From positions 37,880,918 to 37,944,917 of the forward strand of contig CP136062.1 in assembly GCA_032622095.1 (NCBI GenBank): 64,000 nt of DNA, written 5' to 3'. Positions 29,452 through 41,800 of this stretch are shown piece after piece; position 1 is the first letter of the stretch; every line of letters starts with the position of its first letter. Source of the stretch: Siphonodentalium dalli (taxonomy: Eukaryota > Mollusca > Scaphopoda > Gadilida > Siphonodentaliidae). The translations under genes were made by a program, and so were the position numbers. The notes under the pieces were generated by a model. The model ran no database searches, had not been told where the DNA came from, and was given only the letters and a program-made list of their open reading frames with translations.

Positions 29452-29932
29452 CGGTTTGACAGAAAATATTTAAAAAAAACAGACTGCATTATCTATAATA
29501 TCAACCCAACCAGGGAATGCGCTCAGTCTACCATCTGAAGTCATGACTGTCTGCGAGAAAATAAATAAAACATTTTTTCGTTGCATATGTTAGTTTTTTT
29601 CGCAGCCATTTTCAGAACTATTTTTATTTGGAAAAATTACCATGAAACTACATAATGTCTGAAAGCACGAATCAATATATAATGAGTATTGATATCTGCC
29701 AGGTTATTGAGAACGGGGCTGAATAATATTTGTTGTTTTATGTTGTTTGGGTCCTTTACACCGATACAAAAATAGTCCTGCAAATGGCTGCCAAAAACTA
29801 TATATGTATTGAAAACAATTTTATTTATTTACTAGCAGACAGTCGTGCTTTCAGATGATAGACTGGGAGCATATTCTAGATAGTCAGGATAATGCAGTTT
29901 TTTTTTTTTTTTTAATATTTCCCGTCAAACTG
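29452..29932. mobile_element. Foldback MITE, about 480 bp
   Basis: CGGTTTGACAGAAAATATTT.. and CAGACTGCATTATCT on the left pair with GATAATGCAGTTTTTT and AATATTTCCCGTCAAACTG on the right. Inner segments (GTCTACCATCTGAA.. and ..TTCAGATGATAGAC) extend the pairing to about 100 bp. Confidence 0.82.
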
Positions 29933-30970
29933 TCTATCGATCTGCACGAATAAATGATTGCTTTCTATTTTAAAAAATACATTAGTTATAAAGAATGATA
30001 TTTTCATTCAAATTTAATGTCTGAAATTGGGATTTGTTTTAATAATTCACGAATGGGATGCCTCCTTAAGAAATTTAGCATTTATTTCAGTCAAACATTA
30101 CAACATCGGGTACCGATGACAACGGTAGACAAATATAAATGCTCAATTCTACTTTTTAAATTTTTTATGTTGAATTTTATAAACATGTTGAAATGAAGAG
30201 ATAGTCAAAATTACTTTGAAATACGCTCCGGTTTATTTTGAAATTCGACAATGTAGAAAATAACACACCGCAAGGCGTATAACTACAGAACCGGGTGTAG
30301 AACCGAACCGCATTCATATAATTACAGGGAATGGCGTGTAGTGCATGCAATTTATCGCTCTCGTTTCAATCCGGTGGCCAAATAATTCGATAAATATACG
30401 AAATATATGCACATAATACATATACAATATATCTATGTATCTAATATGTTACCTAACATTTGTCACGAATTTATCAGAATTTGCTCTGCTATATGTTGAT
30501 CACATGACTGGCACTAACGCAGTATGATTTATATAACACATGTTTTAAATGCTTTATCTGGAGAGTTAATACAAATAAGAAAGAGGGTTTCTTTCTCCAT
30601 GTTTTTAGTGATGACTGTTTTACAATTTATGACCACCCCCACACACGTGTTCCCACTGTGAATGCATTATGTCCCTTTATATCGTAATGTTCTGTTGTGA
30701 AGAACTTACCACGCTAGGGTGAACAATGTTAACATCAACAAATAACAAATGTATAACAAATAACACTATAATGTATAACAAATAACACTATAATGATAAA
30801 CGTCCAAACGAAAACAACAACATTAAACTGCTAACAACGTTGCATACTGAATACAATCTTTGCATGTTCAGTTTCACCCATTTCCAGAATGCATGAACGC
30901 AGACATTTAGACAACCCGAATCACGGTCCTACAAGGTCGCCGGAAACCTCTCAAGATCAAGAACAGGCTT
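29933..30970. other. Intergenic stretch with minor repeats
   Basis: A short tandem of TATAACAAATAACACTATAATG lies at 30750-30796. The block at about 30815-30970 (ACCCGAATCACGGTCC, CGGAAACCTCTCAAGATCAA) is the inverse of 44655-44790. Nothing coding is recognised. Confidence 0.5.
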
Positions 30971-31479
30971 CCACCCCTGGTCAAGTGTTCCTGCTATGAT
31001 GCGGTTGGGTCCTGCTGAATTGCTATGATGATGTTAGGGCAAAATGATGTTATAAAAAAGTACCGTTATATTTGTTTAATTTATCTTTATCGCGGTGTTT
31101 CGATAATCTGAACATATCCAGGAAAAGCCATTATGCGCATCAAACATTCAAAAATATATTTATTGCGAAATATTTTTAATACTAAATGTATAAATTGTTG
31201 TATATTGACTATGATCAATATGGGTTATTCCGTCATTTTAGGAACACCAGCGCAGGCATTATGATATTTTTCAAAAATATATATGTTCTTGAGCGTTTCA
31301 TACAAAAACCTGTTTTTTCTCAAATCGCTCTGATTAGTCAAACACCGCGAAAATGATAACTTTAGAAAATATAACGGTACTATTTCATAACGACATCAGT
31401 TTGCCCTATTCGCATCATAGCAATTCAGCAGGACCACCAGCATCATAGCATATTAGCAGGACCACTTGGCAAGGGGTGG
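30971..31479. mobile_element. Foldback MITE, second copy, ending 41 bp from the sulfotransferase stop codon
   Basis: The ends CCACCCCTGGTCAAGTGTTC and ACCACTTGGCAAGGGGTGG are inverted, as in 21268-21787. It occupies the expected 3' UTR of the minus-strand sulfotransferase and could supply its 3' end; I found no definite poly(A) signal between the stop and the element. Confidence 0.82.
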
Positions 31480-31520
31480 CTTCCTAGTTCACGGACAATC
31501 TTCAGGTACAATGGCAGTCG

Positions 31521-32453
31521 TCACGGGTCGTATCCAAACAACGTAAAGTCGTCATTATACATTCGTCTGATGCGCGATTTAAGGTCGTCTGGAATTTCCG
31601 CGTAGGCATTATCTCGTAGAAGATTCTTCTGCGCTCGTCGAGCCTCCCCCTCAAGGCTGTACTTTTTAAATATGTCAACGATAAGATCCGATCGCTGTAA
31701 TGTAAATGGTTGGATCGCTTCGAGCTCAGCCTGGGGGAAGACTGCTTTGTTGTTTATGCGACCTGTCAGTATGCTAGCAACCCAAATCCGATGCAAAATT
31801 CCCATAATAGACAGGCCACACGATGCATTGTTATTGAGGTAAAAATTGAGTTGATTTGGGATCAAGAATTTGTTCCTAGCTTTACCTTCTTTGTCGTTTG
31901 CAATACGAATCTCGTCAGTAATGTGAAGCTTTTGTCCAATGTACTTCAGGTCATCGTCGAAAGTTTCCAATTTACCAACGAAATGAGGTTTAAAGTAACA
32001 GGGATCACACAACAACGTGATCGGGGCCCAATGCTGGTTAATAACTCCCGGATTGTTCTCGTGGTTAGCGAGATATGCAATAAATTCTGCGAATGTTGGA
32101 ATTCTACTACAATCGCCCAGATTCAATGCATTGAAGATTGGGAATTTTTTATTTCTGAATCCGAGTATCACCAATTTATCGACATATCCAGACCATAACC
32201 TCGACCAAGGATTTCGCACAAACATGTATCGGAACACATCCGGGCTACTCCAGACCTTGGCGGGTGGCGCCACCATCGGCTTTCCCACTCTTGATTCCAA
32301 CTCGTCCGATATTCCCGAGCGCAGTAGTGTGCTTGCTGCTTTTGGAACCACGCACAGAGCAGATTTCAAGTTAGTCCAGTAAATTACGGTCACTCTACCA
32401 GAGATTGCGTCAGAGTTCCGGCACCTGGCTTCGATCAGCTTCATCACCGTCAC
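31521..32453 (-). CDS. Carbohydrate sulfotransferase (Sulfotransfer_2 / HNK-1 sulfotransferase-like), terminal coding exon
   Basis: A 933-nt open exon on the minus strand (310 residues plus TGA) is preceded by a strong acceptor whose pyrimidine tract ends CACTTTCCACAG at 32454. The enzyme family transfers sulfate from PAPS to a glycan hydroxyl in the Golgi lumen. Within the exon, VVPKAASTLL (about residues 35-44) is the 5'-phosphosulfate-binding loop, and YMFVRNPWSRLWSGY (about 76-90) is the 3'-phosphate-binding motif with the key Arg and Ser. HWAPITLLCDPC (about 142-153) has the paired cysteines, followed by FVGKLETFDDD. The protein ends DDFTLFGYDP, as family members do. No signal anchor is encoded here, so at least one 5' exon is missing and should lie at higher coordinates; I did not find it. 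Reading on past the acceptor gives a Met 21 codons further, but no membrane segment. The acceptor sugar cannot be predicted. Confidence 0.9.
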   Translation of the reverse strand: MTVMKLIEARCRNSDAISGRVTVIYWTNLKSALCVVPKAASTLLRSGISDELESRVGKPMVAPPAKVWSSPDVFRYMFVRNPWSRLWSGYVDKLVILGFRNKKFPIFNALNLGDCSRIPTFAEFIAYLANHENNPGVINQHWAPITLLCDPCYFKPHFVGKLETFDDDLKYIGQKLHITDEIRIANDKEGKARNKFLIPNQLNFYLNNNASCGLSIMGILHRIWVASILTGRINNKAVFPQAELEAIQPFTLQRSDLIVDIFKKYSLEGEARRAQKNLLRDNAYAEIPDDLKSRIRRMYNDDFTLFGYDP

Positions 32454-32599
32454 CTGTGGAAAGTGAGCAGGAGAAGACAATTCAAAGCAGCATGAACTTT
32501 CAGGAATATTAGTCAACCGCCCTGCACCAAATTTGGAATTTAATTACGGATCATGTCAATTTCCAAAACAATTGACCTAATAATACGTTGTATTTACGG

Positions 32600-32895
32600 A
32601 CACGTATTCTTCAACATTTACGTGGAAAATACGCGCACGTTCGATTTAAAATATAGGTGTTATTTACGGATGAATTATTTTCTAAATAACACATTTATGA
32701 ATGCGTTAAATTTCAAATATGCGTGCAGTGTGTGTGAATTTATATACCAAATAACACATTTATGGATGCTTTAAATTTCAAATATACGTGCAATTTACGT
32801 GCATTTATTTTCGAAATATAACACATTATGGATGCGTTAAATTTCACATATACGTGCAATATAGGTATAAATTATATTCGAAATAACACAAGTCC
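32600..32895. repeat. Degenerate tandem repeat, about 75-bp unit, 3 to 4 copies
   Basis: Units contain AATAACACATTTATG.ATGC, TTAAATTTCAAATATACGTG and a TTATTTTCGAA-type link. It lies just upstream of the sulfotransferase exon on that gene's strand, so probably in its intron. Confidence 0.75.
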
Positions 32896-32923
32896 GATTT
32901 TTGTATCAACCCATATACCCTCT

Positions 32924-32993
32924 GTTACGCCGAGTTATGTAGTAACTGACGACTACCACAAAACTCGTCAGTTACTACATAACTCGGCGTAAC
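32924..32993. repeat. Perfect 29-bp hairpin, 12-base loop
   Basis: GTTACGCCGAGTTATGTAGT... (32924-32952) is matched without mismatch by its inverse at 32965-32993. It abuts the hairpin-module copy at 32994. Confidence 0.95.
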
Positions 32994-33290
32994 ACCCTGT
33001 GCCAATCCATTCTCTCATATATGCGAGTCGACCATAGGTCGCCTCGCATATATAAAATAATGCATTGGCCTAACAATTTTTCATCAGTTGTTATTATTTT
33101 TTAGAATTTTGTACAATTTTAATATTTTTTTCTTATATTCTTTAACAGACTTATTTTGTAGGTTTAGTGCCAGGGAATCTTACGTTTATCATGGGCATCA
33201 AACTTATTACTATGAATTCTTGGTGATAGTTTTGAGTTGTAACATGCCCCTAAGGTTTTATCCAGTTTGTTTGTTTTTTGTTTTTTTACA
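32994..33290 (+). mobile_element. Hairpin-module element, left-hairpin copy
   Basis: CCCTGTGCCAATCCATTCTC..GCATTGGCCTAACAATTTTT, then TTTGTAGGTTTAGTGCCAGG, ATGGGCATCAAACTTATTAC and CCTAAGGTTTTATCCAGTTTG. This is the inverse order of the copies at 11085-11408 and 44860-45121. Confidence 0.8.
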
Positions 33291-33405
33291 GACCATAAAT
33301 TAGGGCCGACGTGATCGGCCCGTGGCACTGAAAGGATTAATACATTGATAGTGAGATATGATGTGCCAGAATAACATCCAGATGTAGGCGAATACTTGGG
33401 ATTTA

Positions 33406-33863
33406 AAGGCCCACTCAATTTTCGAGTCGCCGATTAATTTTTGTATAGTTACTTATATTCGGTTTTAATAACAATCTATGTCATAAAATATGATTAAAAT
33501 GCTATAATTCATCACTATTTGAAACATCTGTGTCACAGAAGATGCCCACAGAGAAATAGAAAACTGCTAAAGACCCCCCCCCCCCTTTCTGGCACACATA
33601 ACGCAAGGGAATTCAAACTTTTTCAATGAAAGGGGAAGAACTCTATCTTTAATATATAGAGTTATTCCCCCTGCATTGGAAATAATACTGATTTTTACTT
33701 CAATCTTTATGACAAAACGCGTTGGCAACTCAACAAAAACATGACCACATGTTATTACACCGGATAAGTTGATAATACAATGTCTTGGAGCTTTAAAATG
33801 GTATATAATATAGCATATATTTTATATAAAGTAATCTGGAGGTTCGAAAATTAAGTGGGCCTT
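33406..33863. mobile_element. AAGGCCCACT-family MITE, complete copy, TA-flanked
   Basis: AAGGCCCACTCAATTTTCGA on the left and TCGAAAATTAAGTGGGCCTT on the right are inverted. TA dinucleotides lie at 33404-33405 and 33864-33865. It has a C run at about 33572-33584 and a central TATCTTTAATATATAGA near-palindrome. It is 458 bp long. Confidence 0.85.
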
Positions 33864-33865
33864 TA

Positions 33866-34206
33866 GACCCAATAAAACGTGAAGAATACATAAACTGCTA
33901 ATATAAGAATAAACGCATCGTAAATGTGACGTATATACGAAACATGGAAACTACATGAAATCGCCAAATCTGAAAACATCACATTTCGTCTAGTGTTGAA
34001 TGTTCTCACCACCACCCGTTAACTCGGTATCGCCGACCGGAGACCGGAGGGTATCGCCGACAACAGAGCAATGGTTGAAACAGTTGAACCTATTTTCATT
34101 CATTCAGATGAATGTTTTTGTCGCCCAGTAGACCAAGTCTTCTCGGACTACAGCAGCATGGTATATCGGTTTGAATGATGCTGATCTTGGACCGAGTACC
34201 GCTGTT
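33866..34206. other. Intergenic stretch without recognised features
   Basis: No gene or known repeat; a short GACCGGAG direct repeat lies near 34036-34050. Confidence 0.4.
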
Positions 34207-34348
34207 ACAGCGTCATTTTAGAAAATTCTAACCCCCACCATTATCTTCCTCGTAAATAGTTACCCATGTTAGACCCCTTTGGTGCCATCTAGATGGTCCC
34301 CCGTGAATAGAAGACAGACAGACATTCGCAAATAAAGATATAGATAGA
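34207..34348 (-). mobile_element. DINE-like 5' fragment, inverted
   Basis: Reading on the minus strand: ATATTTGCGAATGTCTGTC, the leader (GGGACCATCTAGATGGCACC) and GAAGATAATGGTGGGGGTTA, as at the left end of the copies at 7224 and 38822. Confidence 0.7.
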
Positions 34349-34497
34349 CGACGGATTTTGCCTTTCAGTAGCAAATGTCAGAAAATATAACCATCACTGG
34401 GGCGGATACCATTTTGTATTATGTCAGCTCTTGCGAATAGCCACTCAGCATCGATATATAGTAACGTGTATAAACACAAATTTTGGTCAATGATGAC

Positions 34498-34693
34498 TGT
34501 TATATATCGGGACATCTCCATCTTCTATACTATACTAACTCATTAATATTCATGAATCGTGTGCATGCTGCACTAACACGTGCTCCAGCTTCTCTACTAT
34601 AAAAACAGTCGCGCGCTTAGGGAACATTGTATAATAAATTATAGAAACGTATACACTCGTTAGTCCTCAGTTATTGAGAGACAAAACATAACC
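34498..34693 (+). repeat. TRIM LTR 1
   Basis: Begins TGTTATATATCGGG. It contains CTACTATAAAAACAG as a likely TATA box and ATAATAAATTATAG downstream. It ends CATAACC, where the other two LTRs end CATAACA. Confidence 0.9.
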
Positions 34694-34819
34694 TGGTGTC
34701 AGAAGTGGGATGTACTAAACTGTAAATTGAATGAGGCAACATTTCGATGAATCACCTTCCATTTTTGTATCTTTCCTCTTTAAGATACTGTCGCTCTATC
34801 TTTCGTAAAAACGAGGATA

Positions 34820-35015
34820 TGTTATATATCGGGACATCTCCATCTTCTACTATACTAACTCATTAATATTCATGAATCGTTTTCATGCTGCACTAACACG
34901 TGCTCCAGCTTCTCTGCTATAAAACCAGTGGCGCGCACTTAGGGAACATTGTATAATAAATAATAGAAACGTATACACTCGTTAGTCCTCAGGTTTAGAG
35001 AGACAAAACATAACA
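34820..35015 (+). repeat. TRIM LTR 2 (internal)
   Basis: Same length and ends as LTR 1. It has primer-binding-site sequence immediately after it and a purine tract just before it, so it sits in both the 5' and the 3' LTR contexts. Confidence 0.9.
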
Positions 35016-35141
35016 TGGTGTCAGAAGTGGGATGTACTAAACAGTAAATTGAAAGAGGCAACATTTCGATGTATCACCTTCCATTTATGTATCTTTCCTC
35101 TTTGACATACTGTCGCTCTATCTTTCGTTAAAACGGGGAGG

Positions 35142-35337
35142 TGTTATATATCGGGACATCTCCATCTTCTACTATACAAACTCATTAATATTCATGACTT
35201 GTTTGCATGATGCACTAACACGTGCTCCTGATACTCTGCTATATATAAAAGCAGTCACGCTTAGGGAGTATTGTATACTAAATTATAGAAACGTATACAC
35301 TCGTTAGTCCTCAGTTATAGTGAGACAAAACATAACA
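35142..35337 (+). repeat. TRIM LTR 3
   Basis: Ends CATAACA, followed by the ATGAC target duplication. It has more private substitutions than LTR 1 and LTR 2 (TATATATAAAAGCAG in the TATA region). Confidence 0.9.
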
Positions 35338-35364
35338 ATGACGTCAGAAGAGACCCATATGCAA

Positions 35365-38193
35365 TAGATAGTTTAAATATGTCAAGAGTGGCGCCATTCG
35401 AATCAGGGATGCACAGAAGGGGGAGGGGCACCAAAATTGATAAACTAAGTTTAGCGTCGATGGACCATCTAGATTGCACCAAACGGTCTACTAGGGGTAA
35501 CTTATTACGAGAAAGATAATGGTGTAGGTTAGAATTTTCCAAAGTGACGCCGTTGTCAGGGGGAGAAAAAGGGGAGGGGTAGAAATTGTTTTTGCCGCCG
35601 ATTGCCACGGAAAATTTATATTATAATTCCCATGATATGATGAATCTAATGGTGTTGTTTAAACATGCCAAACGTGGCGCCTTTCGCGTCAGGGCCCACC
35701 GAAGGGGGTAAATTGATCAAACTAATTTTAGCGCGGATTTCCACAATTTATATTCTTCTCCATGATACAATGAATACTCCTAAACTAATTGCAGTATGAA
35801 TGCGAAATCTCTAGCGATTGTAGGCATCTAAGGTCTACTCTTAAGTGTGCTATTTAAAGACGCCAAGTCCAAATTGCTGTCGTTTGGACGAAATATTGTG
35901 GGAGGGGCACTCAATTTGATAGGAATGGGTTTAGTCGCCGATTGCCGCCACACATATACAATATCATCCCCATGGTATGGAGAGTCTAATGGTGTAGCTT
36001 AAATCTGTCAAAAGTGGCGTTATTCGAATCAGGGTTGAACTGAATGGGAGAGGGTACGCATTGATACGCAATAATTTTAACGTCAATTTCCACCAAAGTG
36101 ATACACGTTCTTATCCATAATACGAAGAGTCTGATCGTGTGATTTCAAGATGCTATGTTTGTGTGAGAGATGAGGGTTAGTGGGCACTAAATTTAACCAA
36201 AATTGGTTTACCAGATTTATCAATAATCATCTCCATGATATCAGGAGTCTAATTGTGTGGTTTAAGGATGCCACAAGCTCTCACAAGTGGGGCCATTCGA
36301 GTCAGGATGCATAGAGGGTGAGAGGAACACAAAAAAGATCAACAATATGTTTAGCGCTTATTTCCACCAGATTGATACATATTCTCCGTGATACGAGAAA
36401 GACTAATCGTGTGGTTTAGATAAGCCAAATTGGTGCCGTTTGGATGAGAGATATGGGGGAAATAAATTTGATACGAATTTGTATACTCGCCAATTTTATA
36501 CAAAAACTTATACAAAATCATCCACACGGTATGAGGAGTCTAATAGGGGTGGCTTACTGCTGTCAAAAGTAGCGTCATTCGAGAAAGGATGAGGGGCAAC
36601 AACATTGATAAAAATAATTTTAGCGCCAAAATCCACCAAATTGATACACGTTCTTATCCATGGTACGAGGAATTCAATCATGTGATTTAAAGACGCTATA
36701 TTGGTGCTGTTTGTGTGAGAGATGGTGTGGGTGTGGGATGGGCATAACTTTGATAAAAAAGGGATTAGTCCCCGATTAGCACCAAACTTATAAATATTTA
36801 TCTCCATGATATGAAGAGTCTAATTGAGTGGTTTAAAGATGTCAAACGTGGTGACATTCGAGACAGGGGTCCACAGAGGGCGAGAGAGACACAGAAATAG
36901 ATAAACAATATGTGTAGCGCCGATTTCCACCAGACTGATAGATATTCTTCTTCGTGATACGAGGAATCTAATCGTGTAATTTAATGACGCCAAATTGGTA
37001 TCATTTGGGTTAGAGTTATGGGACCCTAAATTTGATACCAATTTGTATACTCGCCAATTTTCAACAATTTTATATATACTAATCTCTATACTGAGCTAAG
37101 TTTGGGTTTAATGATGTCAAATGTGGCGCCGCTTGAGTCCGAGATAGGGACGGGCTGGTCACCACAACTGATAGAAATATGTTTAGTGCCAATTAACATC
37201 AAATTCATACACGTTCTTCTCAAATGATACGAGGAATCAAATCGTGTGTATTAAAAACGTCACATTTGGTGCCTAGATATATTTGCAAATATATGTCTAT
37301 TTGTTCTATATATAACTTCACGGGGTACAATCGAGGTGGTACCAAGGCGTTCTAATAGTGGAAACCTTTTACGAGGAAGATAATGGTACATGTCAAAATA
37401 TTAGAATAGCTCATGTTAATATTATAACACAATTGAGTTTGCCCATTCAATATATTTTCCACAAAAAAATTACAAGAGATGTGGAAATTTATAGAAGGCC
37501 CATTCAACAATAGTGATCACAGTGTGCCGTCAAATATAATTTCTTCTGAGATGAAAGAAAACAGATCAGGATCCAATACTGACATCTGACAAGGTTATAT
37601 CTGCCCACTATACAGAGGATATCTTTCATGTTTTAGAACAGACTCATCGCGTAACATAATAAACAACTCAAAATCTCGCTCTGTGTCGGGGCACATGTAG
37701 CTGATATACCTGCATAGCAACATTTCTTTTAAGCAGAGAATAATTAGTCGGTACATATCAGAATGAACAGAGGAGCACCTGGACATTTCTTTAAAACATC
37801 TGTATCTTCATGGAGATATGATAACCAGGTGTCCTCAAAATCTTAGTCAAACCCACTAGATTGATTGATACATCTCTATGTAAAACCTAATTGTCATCTT
37901 TTATTTTTGCGAACTAATGTGTTTATGATGTTCATGTTATAACGTCTGAAGTATACGCTGTTGTAAATAAATAAATAGTTCTTTATTGGTGGGACGTATT
38001 AATCGCGATAAACAAAATGACAATCGCTCCGATCCGACAAGGTGAGCTACTACTTATATTCCGTGTGTAAGAATCATGTTTTGTGATGCTATTTTGGATA
38101 TATAATTTATGACAATATGTGTAACCAGATATCCACAACATGCAGAGGGTTTCACACCACGTTAACCTGGGTAACGCCGGGTAACACTGCTAG
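35365..38193 (+). mobile_element. DINE/Helentron-like element, copy B, 5'-truncated
   Basis: Core blocks begin abruptly at TTTAAATATGTCAAGAGTGG just after the TRIM target site. A second leader, GATATATTTGCAAATATATG, lies at 37266. The element ends GGGTAACGCCGGGTAACACT then GCTAG at 38193. Shared order and private segments (CAAGCTCTCACAAGTGGGGC) tie it to copy C. Confidence 0.78.
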
Positions 38194-38640
38194 TATAAAA
38201 TATATGCCATATTATATACCATTTGAAAGAGGAAGCGTCACAATATTGCATTATCAACTTATTCGGTGTAATAAACTGAACATGTTTTTGTTGAGTTACC
38301 GACGTGTTTATATGCTTAAGTTTCATCTGTTTTGCAGTACAAAGTATTATTTTCAATGGAGGGGGATATATCTTAAAGATAGAGTTACCCCCTTCCATTG
38401 AAAATACATTTTTTAGTTTGAATTATGTTGCAATATGGGATCCATAAGGGGGGGGATCTTTCTATGATATCAACTGTTTCTCTATTTCTCTATGGGCACC
38501 TTCTGAGACAGACGTTTCAAATTGTGACGAATTAATAGTATTTTAATAGTATTTCATGGCATAGACTGTCATTTAAACCGTATATCAAAGCACTATACAA
38601 AAAATAATCGGAGACTCAAAAATTAAATGGGCCTTCAACG
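38194..38640 (+). mobile_element. AAGGCCCACT-family MITE, left-truncated at the DINE end
   Basis: Begins inside the MITE (CATTTGAAAGAGGAAGCGTC, near-palindrome TATCTTAAAGATAGA) directly after the CTAG of copy B. It ends CTCAAAAATTAAATGGGCCTT. The missing left TIR suggests the DINE end inserted in or replaced it. Confidence 0.75.
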
Positions 38641-38821
38641 TTTGACATGACCTGGGGAATAGTTACACAAGTATCAACCTAAAACTAGATGTGTTCCATG
38701 TATTTGACTTTCGGCAGCCAGGTTGTGGGCCTCATCTATAGCAGATTTTCACGTAAAATGATGTGAAACACTCCAGTAGGGTGATCAAACACAAATGTGG
38801 AATAACCTTGTTGAAATTAGT

Positions 38822-41800
38822 AATTTTTTCGAATATTGCGAATGTCTGTCTGTCTGTGTTCTATACAAATTCACAGAGGACCATCTAGAAGATATCAAAG
38901 GGGTCTACTAGGGGTAGCTTTTTACGAGAAAGATAATGGTGAGGGTTAGGATTTTCTAAAATGAGGAAGTTGTTGTCAGGGGCCGAAAAAGGGGAGGGGC
39001 AGAAAAAACATTTGTCGCCGATTGCCACGAAACTTATATATAATCATCACCATGATATAAGGAATCTGATGGTGTGGTTTAAATATATCAAGAGTGGCAC
39101 CGTTCGAGTCAGGGATGCACGGAAGGGGAGAGGGGCACCAAAATTTATAAACTAAGTTTAGCGCCGATGGACCATATAGATGGCACCAAACGGTCTACTA
39201 GGGGTAACTTTTTACTAGAAAGATAATGGTGTGGGTTACAATTTTCTAAAGTGACGCCGTTGTCAGGGTCAGAACGGGGGGAGGGGTAGAACAAATGTTT
39301 GCAGCCGATTGCCATAAAACTTTTATATAATCATGCCCATGATATGAGGAATCTAATGGTGTTGTTTAAATATGTCAAACGTGGCGCCATTTGCGTCAGG
39401 GGTGCGCGGAATAGGAGAGGGGCGCCAACATTGATAGAACAAATTTTAGCGCCAATTTCCACCAAATTGATAAATATTCTTCTCCAAGATACAAGGAATC
39501 TAATTGTGCATTTAAAGACTCCAAATTGCTGTCGTTTTGATGAAAAATTGTGGGAGGGGTACTCAATCAATTAGATAATGGGTTTAGTCGCCGATTGCCA
39601 CCACAGTTATACACTATCATCCCCATGGTATGAGGAGTCTAATGCTGTGGCTTAAATATGTCAAAAGTGGTGTCATTCGAGTCAGGGTTGAACTGAAAGG
39701 CAGAGGGGCACCAAAATTGATACGTAATAATTTTAGCACCAATTTCCACCAACGTACGAGGAGTCTGATCGTGTAATTTAAAGACGCCATGTTGGTGCGT
39801 TTTTTTGGGGTGAGAGATGGGGGTTAGTGGGCACTAACGTTGATCAAAATTGGTTTATCAGGAATCTAATTGTGTGGTTTAAGGATGTCACAAGCTCTCA
39901 CAAGTGGGGCCATTCGAGCCATGATGCACAGGGGTGAGAGGAACGCAAAAAAGAAGAAAATATGTTTAGCGCTGATTTCCACCAGATTGATACATATTCT
40001 CCGTGATACGAGAAACTAATCGTGTGGTTTAGATACGCCAAATTGGTGCTGTTTGGATGAGAGATATGGGGGCGATAAATTTGATACGAATTTGTACTCT
40101 CGCCAATTTTATACACAAACTTATACAATATCATCCAGACGGCATCAGGAGTCTAATGGGGTGACTTGAAGCTGTCAAAAGTTGCGTCATTCGAGTCAGG
40201 GGTGTACTGAAAGGGAGAGGGGCACCAACATTGATATAATTTTAGCGCCAATTTGCACCAAATTGATACACATTCTTATACACGATATATGAGGAATCAA
40301 ATCATGTGATTTAAAGACGCTATATTGGTGTTGTTTGTGTGCGAGATGTTGTGGGTGGGCACTCAATTTGATAAAACAAAATTGTTTAGTCGCCGATTAG
40401 CACCAAACTTATAAATATTTATCTCCATGATATCAGGAGTCTAATTGTGTGCTTTAAATATGTCAAAACTGGTGCCATTCGATACAGGGGTCCACAGAGG
40501 GCGAGAGAGACACGAATAGATAAACAATATATTTAGCGCCGATTTCCACCAGATTGGTACATATTCTCCGTGATACGAGGAATCTAATCATGTGGTTTAA
40601 CTACGCCAAATTAGTACAGTTTGGGTGAGAGATGTGGGGCCTTAAATCTGATACGAATTTGTATACTCGCCAATTTTAAACAATTTAATATATATTCATC
40701 TCCATAATGTGTCCAAGTTTGTGGTTTAATGGTGTCAAATGTTGCGCTCTTGAGTCCGAAATAGGGACGGGTGGGTCACCACAACTGATATAACTATGTT
40801 TAATGCGAGGAATCAAATCATACGTAAAATGTCACATTAATTTTGGTGCCTAGATATATTTGCAAATATATGCATGTCTGTATGTGTTCTATATATAACT
40901 TCACGGGGTACATTCGAGGTGACACCAATGCGTTCGAACTGTGGTAACATTTTGCGAGGAAGATAATGGTGCATGTTAAAATACTAGAATAGCTCAATTT
41001 AATATTATAACACAAATGAGTCTGCCCCATTCAATATAGTTTCCACACAAAAGTTACAAGAGATATGGAAATGCATATAAGGCCTGTTCAACAATTGTGG
41101 TCACAGTGTGCCGTCGATTATAATGTCTGAGATAAAAGAACACGGAGTCAGTGGCACATTACTTTTCAGGATCCTCCAATACTGACATCTGACAATGTTA
41201 TATCTGCCCAAAATACAGAGGATATCATTCATGTTTAGAACAGACTCATCGCCTAACATACAAAAACTCAAAATATCATTCTGTGTCGGGCACATGCATT
41301 TGATATAGAAGCATAGCAACATTTCGTTTAAACTGAGAATAATTAGCCAGTATATAGCACAATGAACAGAGGAGCACTGGGACATTTCATTAAAGTATCT
41401 GTATCATTAAAGTATCTGTATCTGGATATTTGATAACCAGGTGTCATCAAAATCTTAGTCAAACTCACTAGATTGATACGTCTCTTTATTACATGATCCT
41501 ACCCTTATTCCATTCAATAAACCCATTCTATAAATTCTGATATTAAACGTTCGTTTGATAACAAGAAATAGTGCCAGGTAACCTTTGACATCCGGTTTGT
41601 CGTCTATTTACTTTACATTTACATAAGCTATGTCTCAAAATACTATGGCTTCCAATATTTTTCCAACAAGCAATAACACCCCCGTGTACGTGGTACGCCT
41701 TAATATACGCCTTAAAATACGCCAAAGAGTCTTTATTTATCTGGGACTATTTCTTTACGTGGACAAACAACGCATACTTACGTGAAACGTCATCGCATGC

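Larger units (their letters stand above)
34498..35337 (+). mobile_element. Three-LTR miniature LTR retrotransposon (TRIM-like), 840 bp
   Basis: Three 196-bp LTRs (34498-34693, 34820-35015 and 35142-35337) alternate with two 126-bp internal segments. LTRs start TGTTATATATCGGGACATCT and end CATAACA (CATAACC in the first). Each internal segment starts TGGTGTCAGAAGTGGGAT, a primer-binding site complementary to the 3' end of a tRNA-Leu, and ends in a purine tract (AAAACGGGGAGG). The outer LTRs are flanked by ATGAC duplications at 34493-34497 and 35338-35342, so the three-LTR unit shares one insertion site. Each LTR has a TATAAAA-like box and a downstream ATAATAAAT. No gag or pol is present. The structure matches terminal-repeat retrotransposons in miniature, here as a tandem. 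Confidence 0.92.

Noticed and set aside
31710-32382. Plus-strand open frames of 121 and 162 codons
   Set aside because: They are shadows of the minus-strand sulfotransferase exon.
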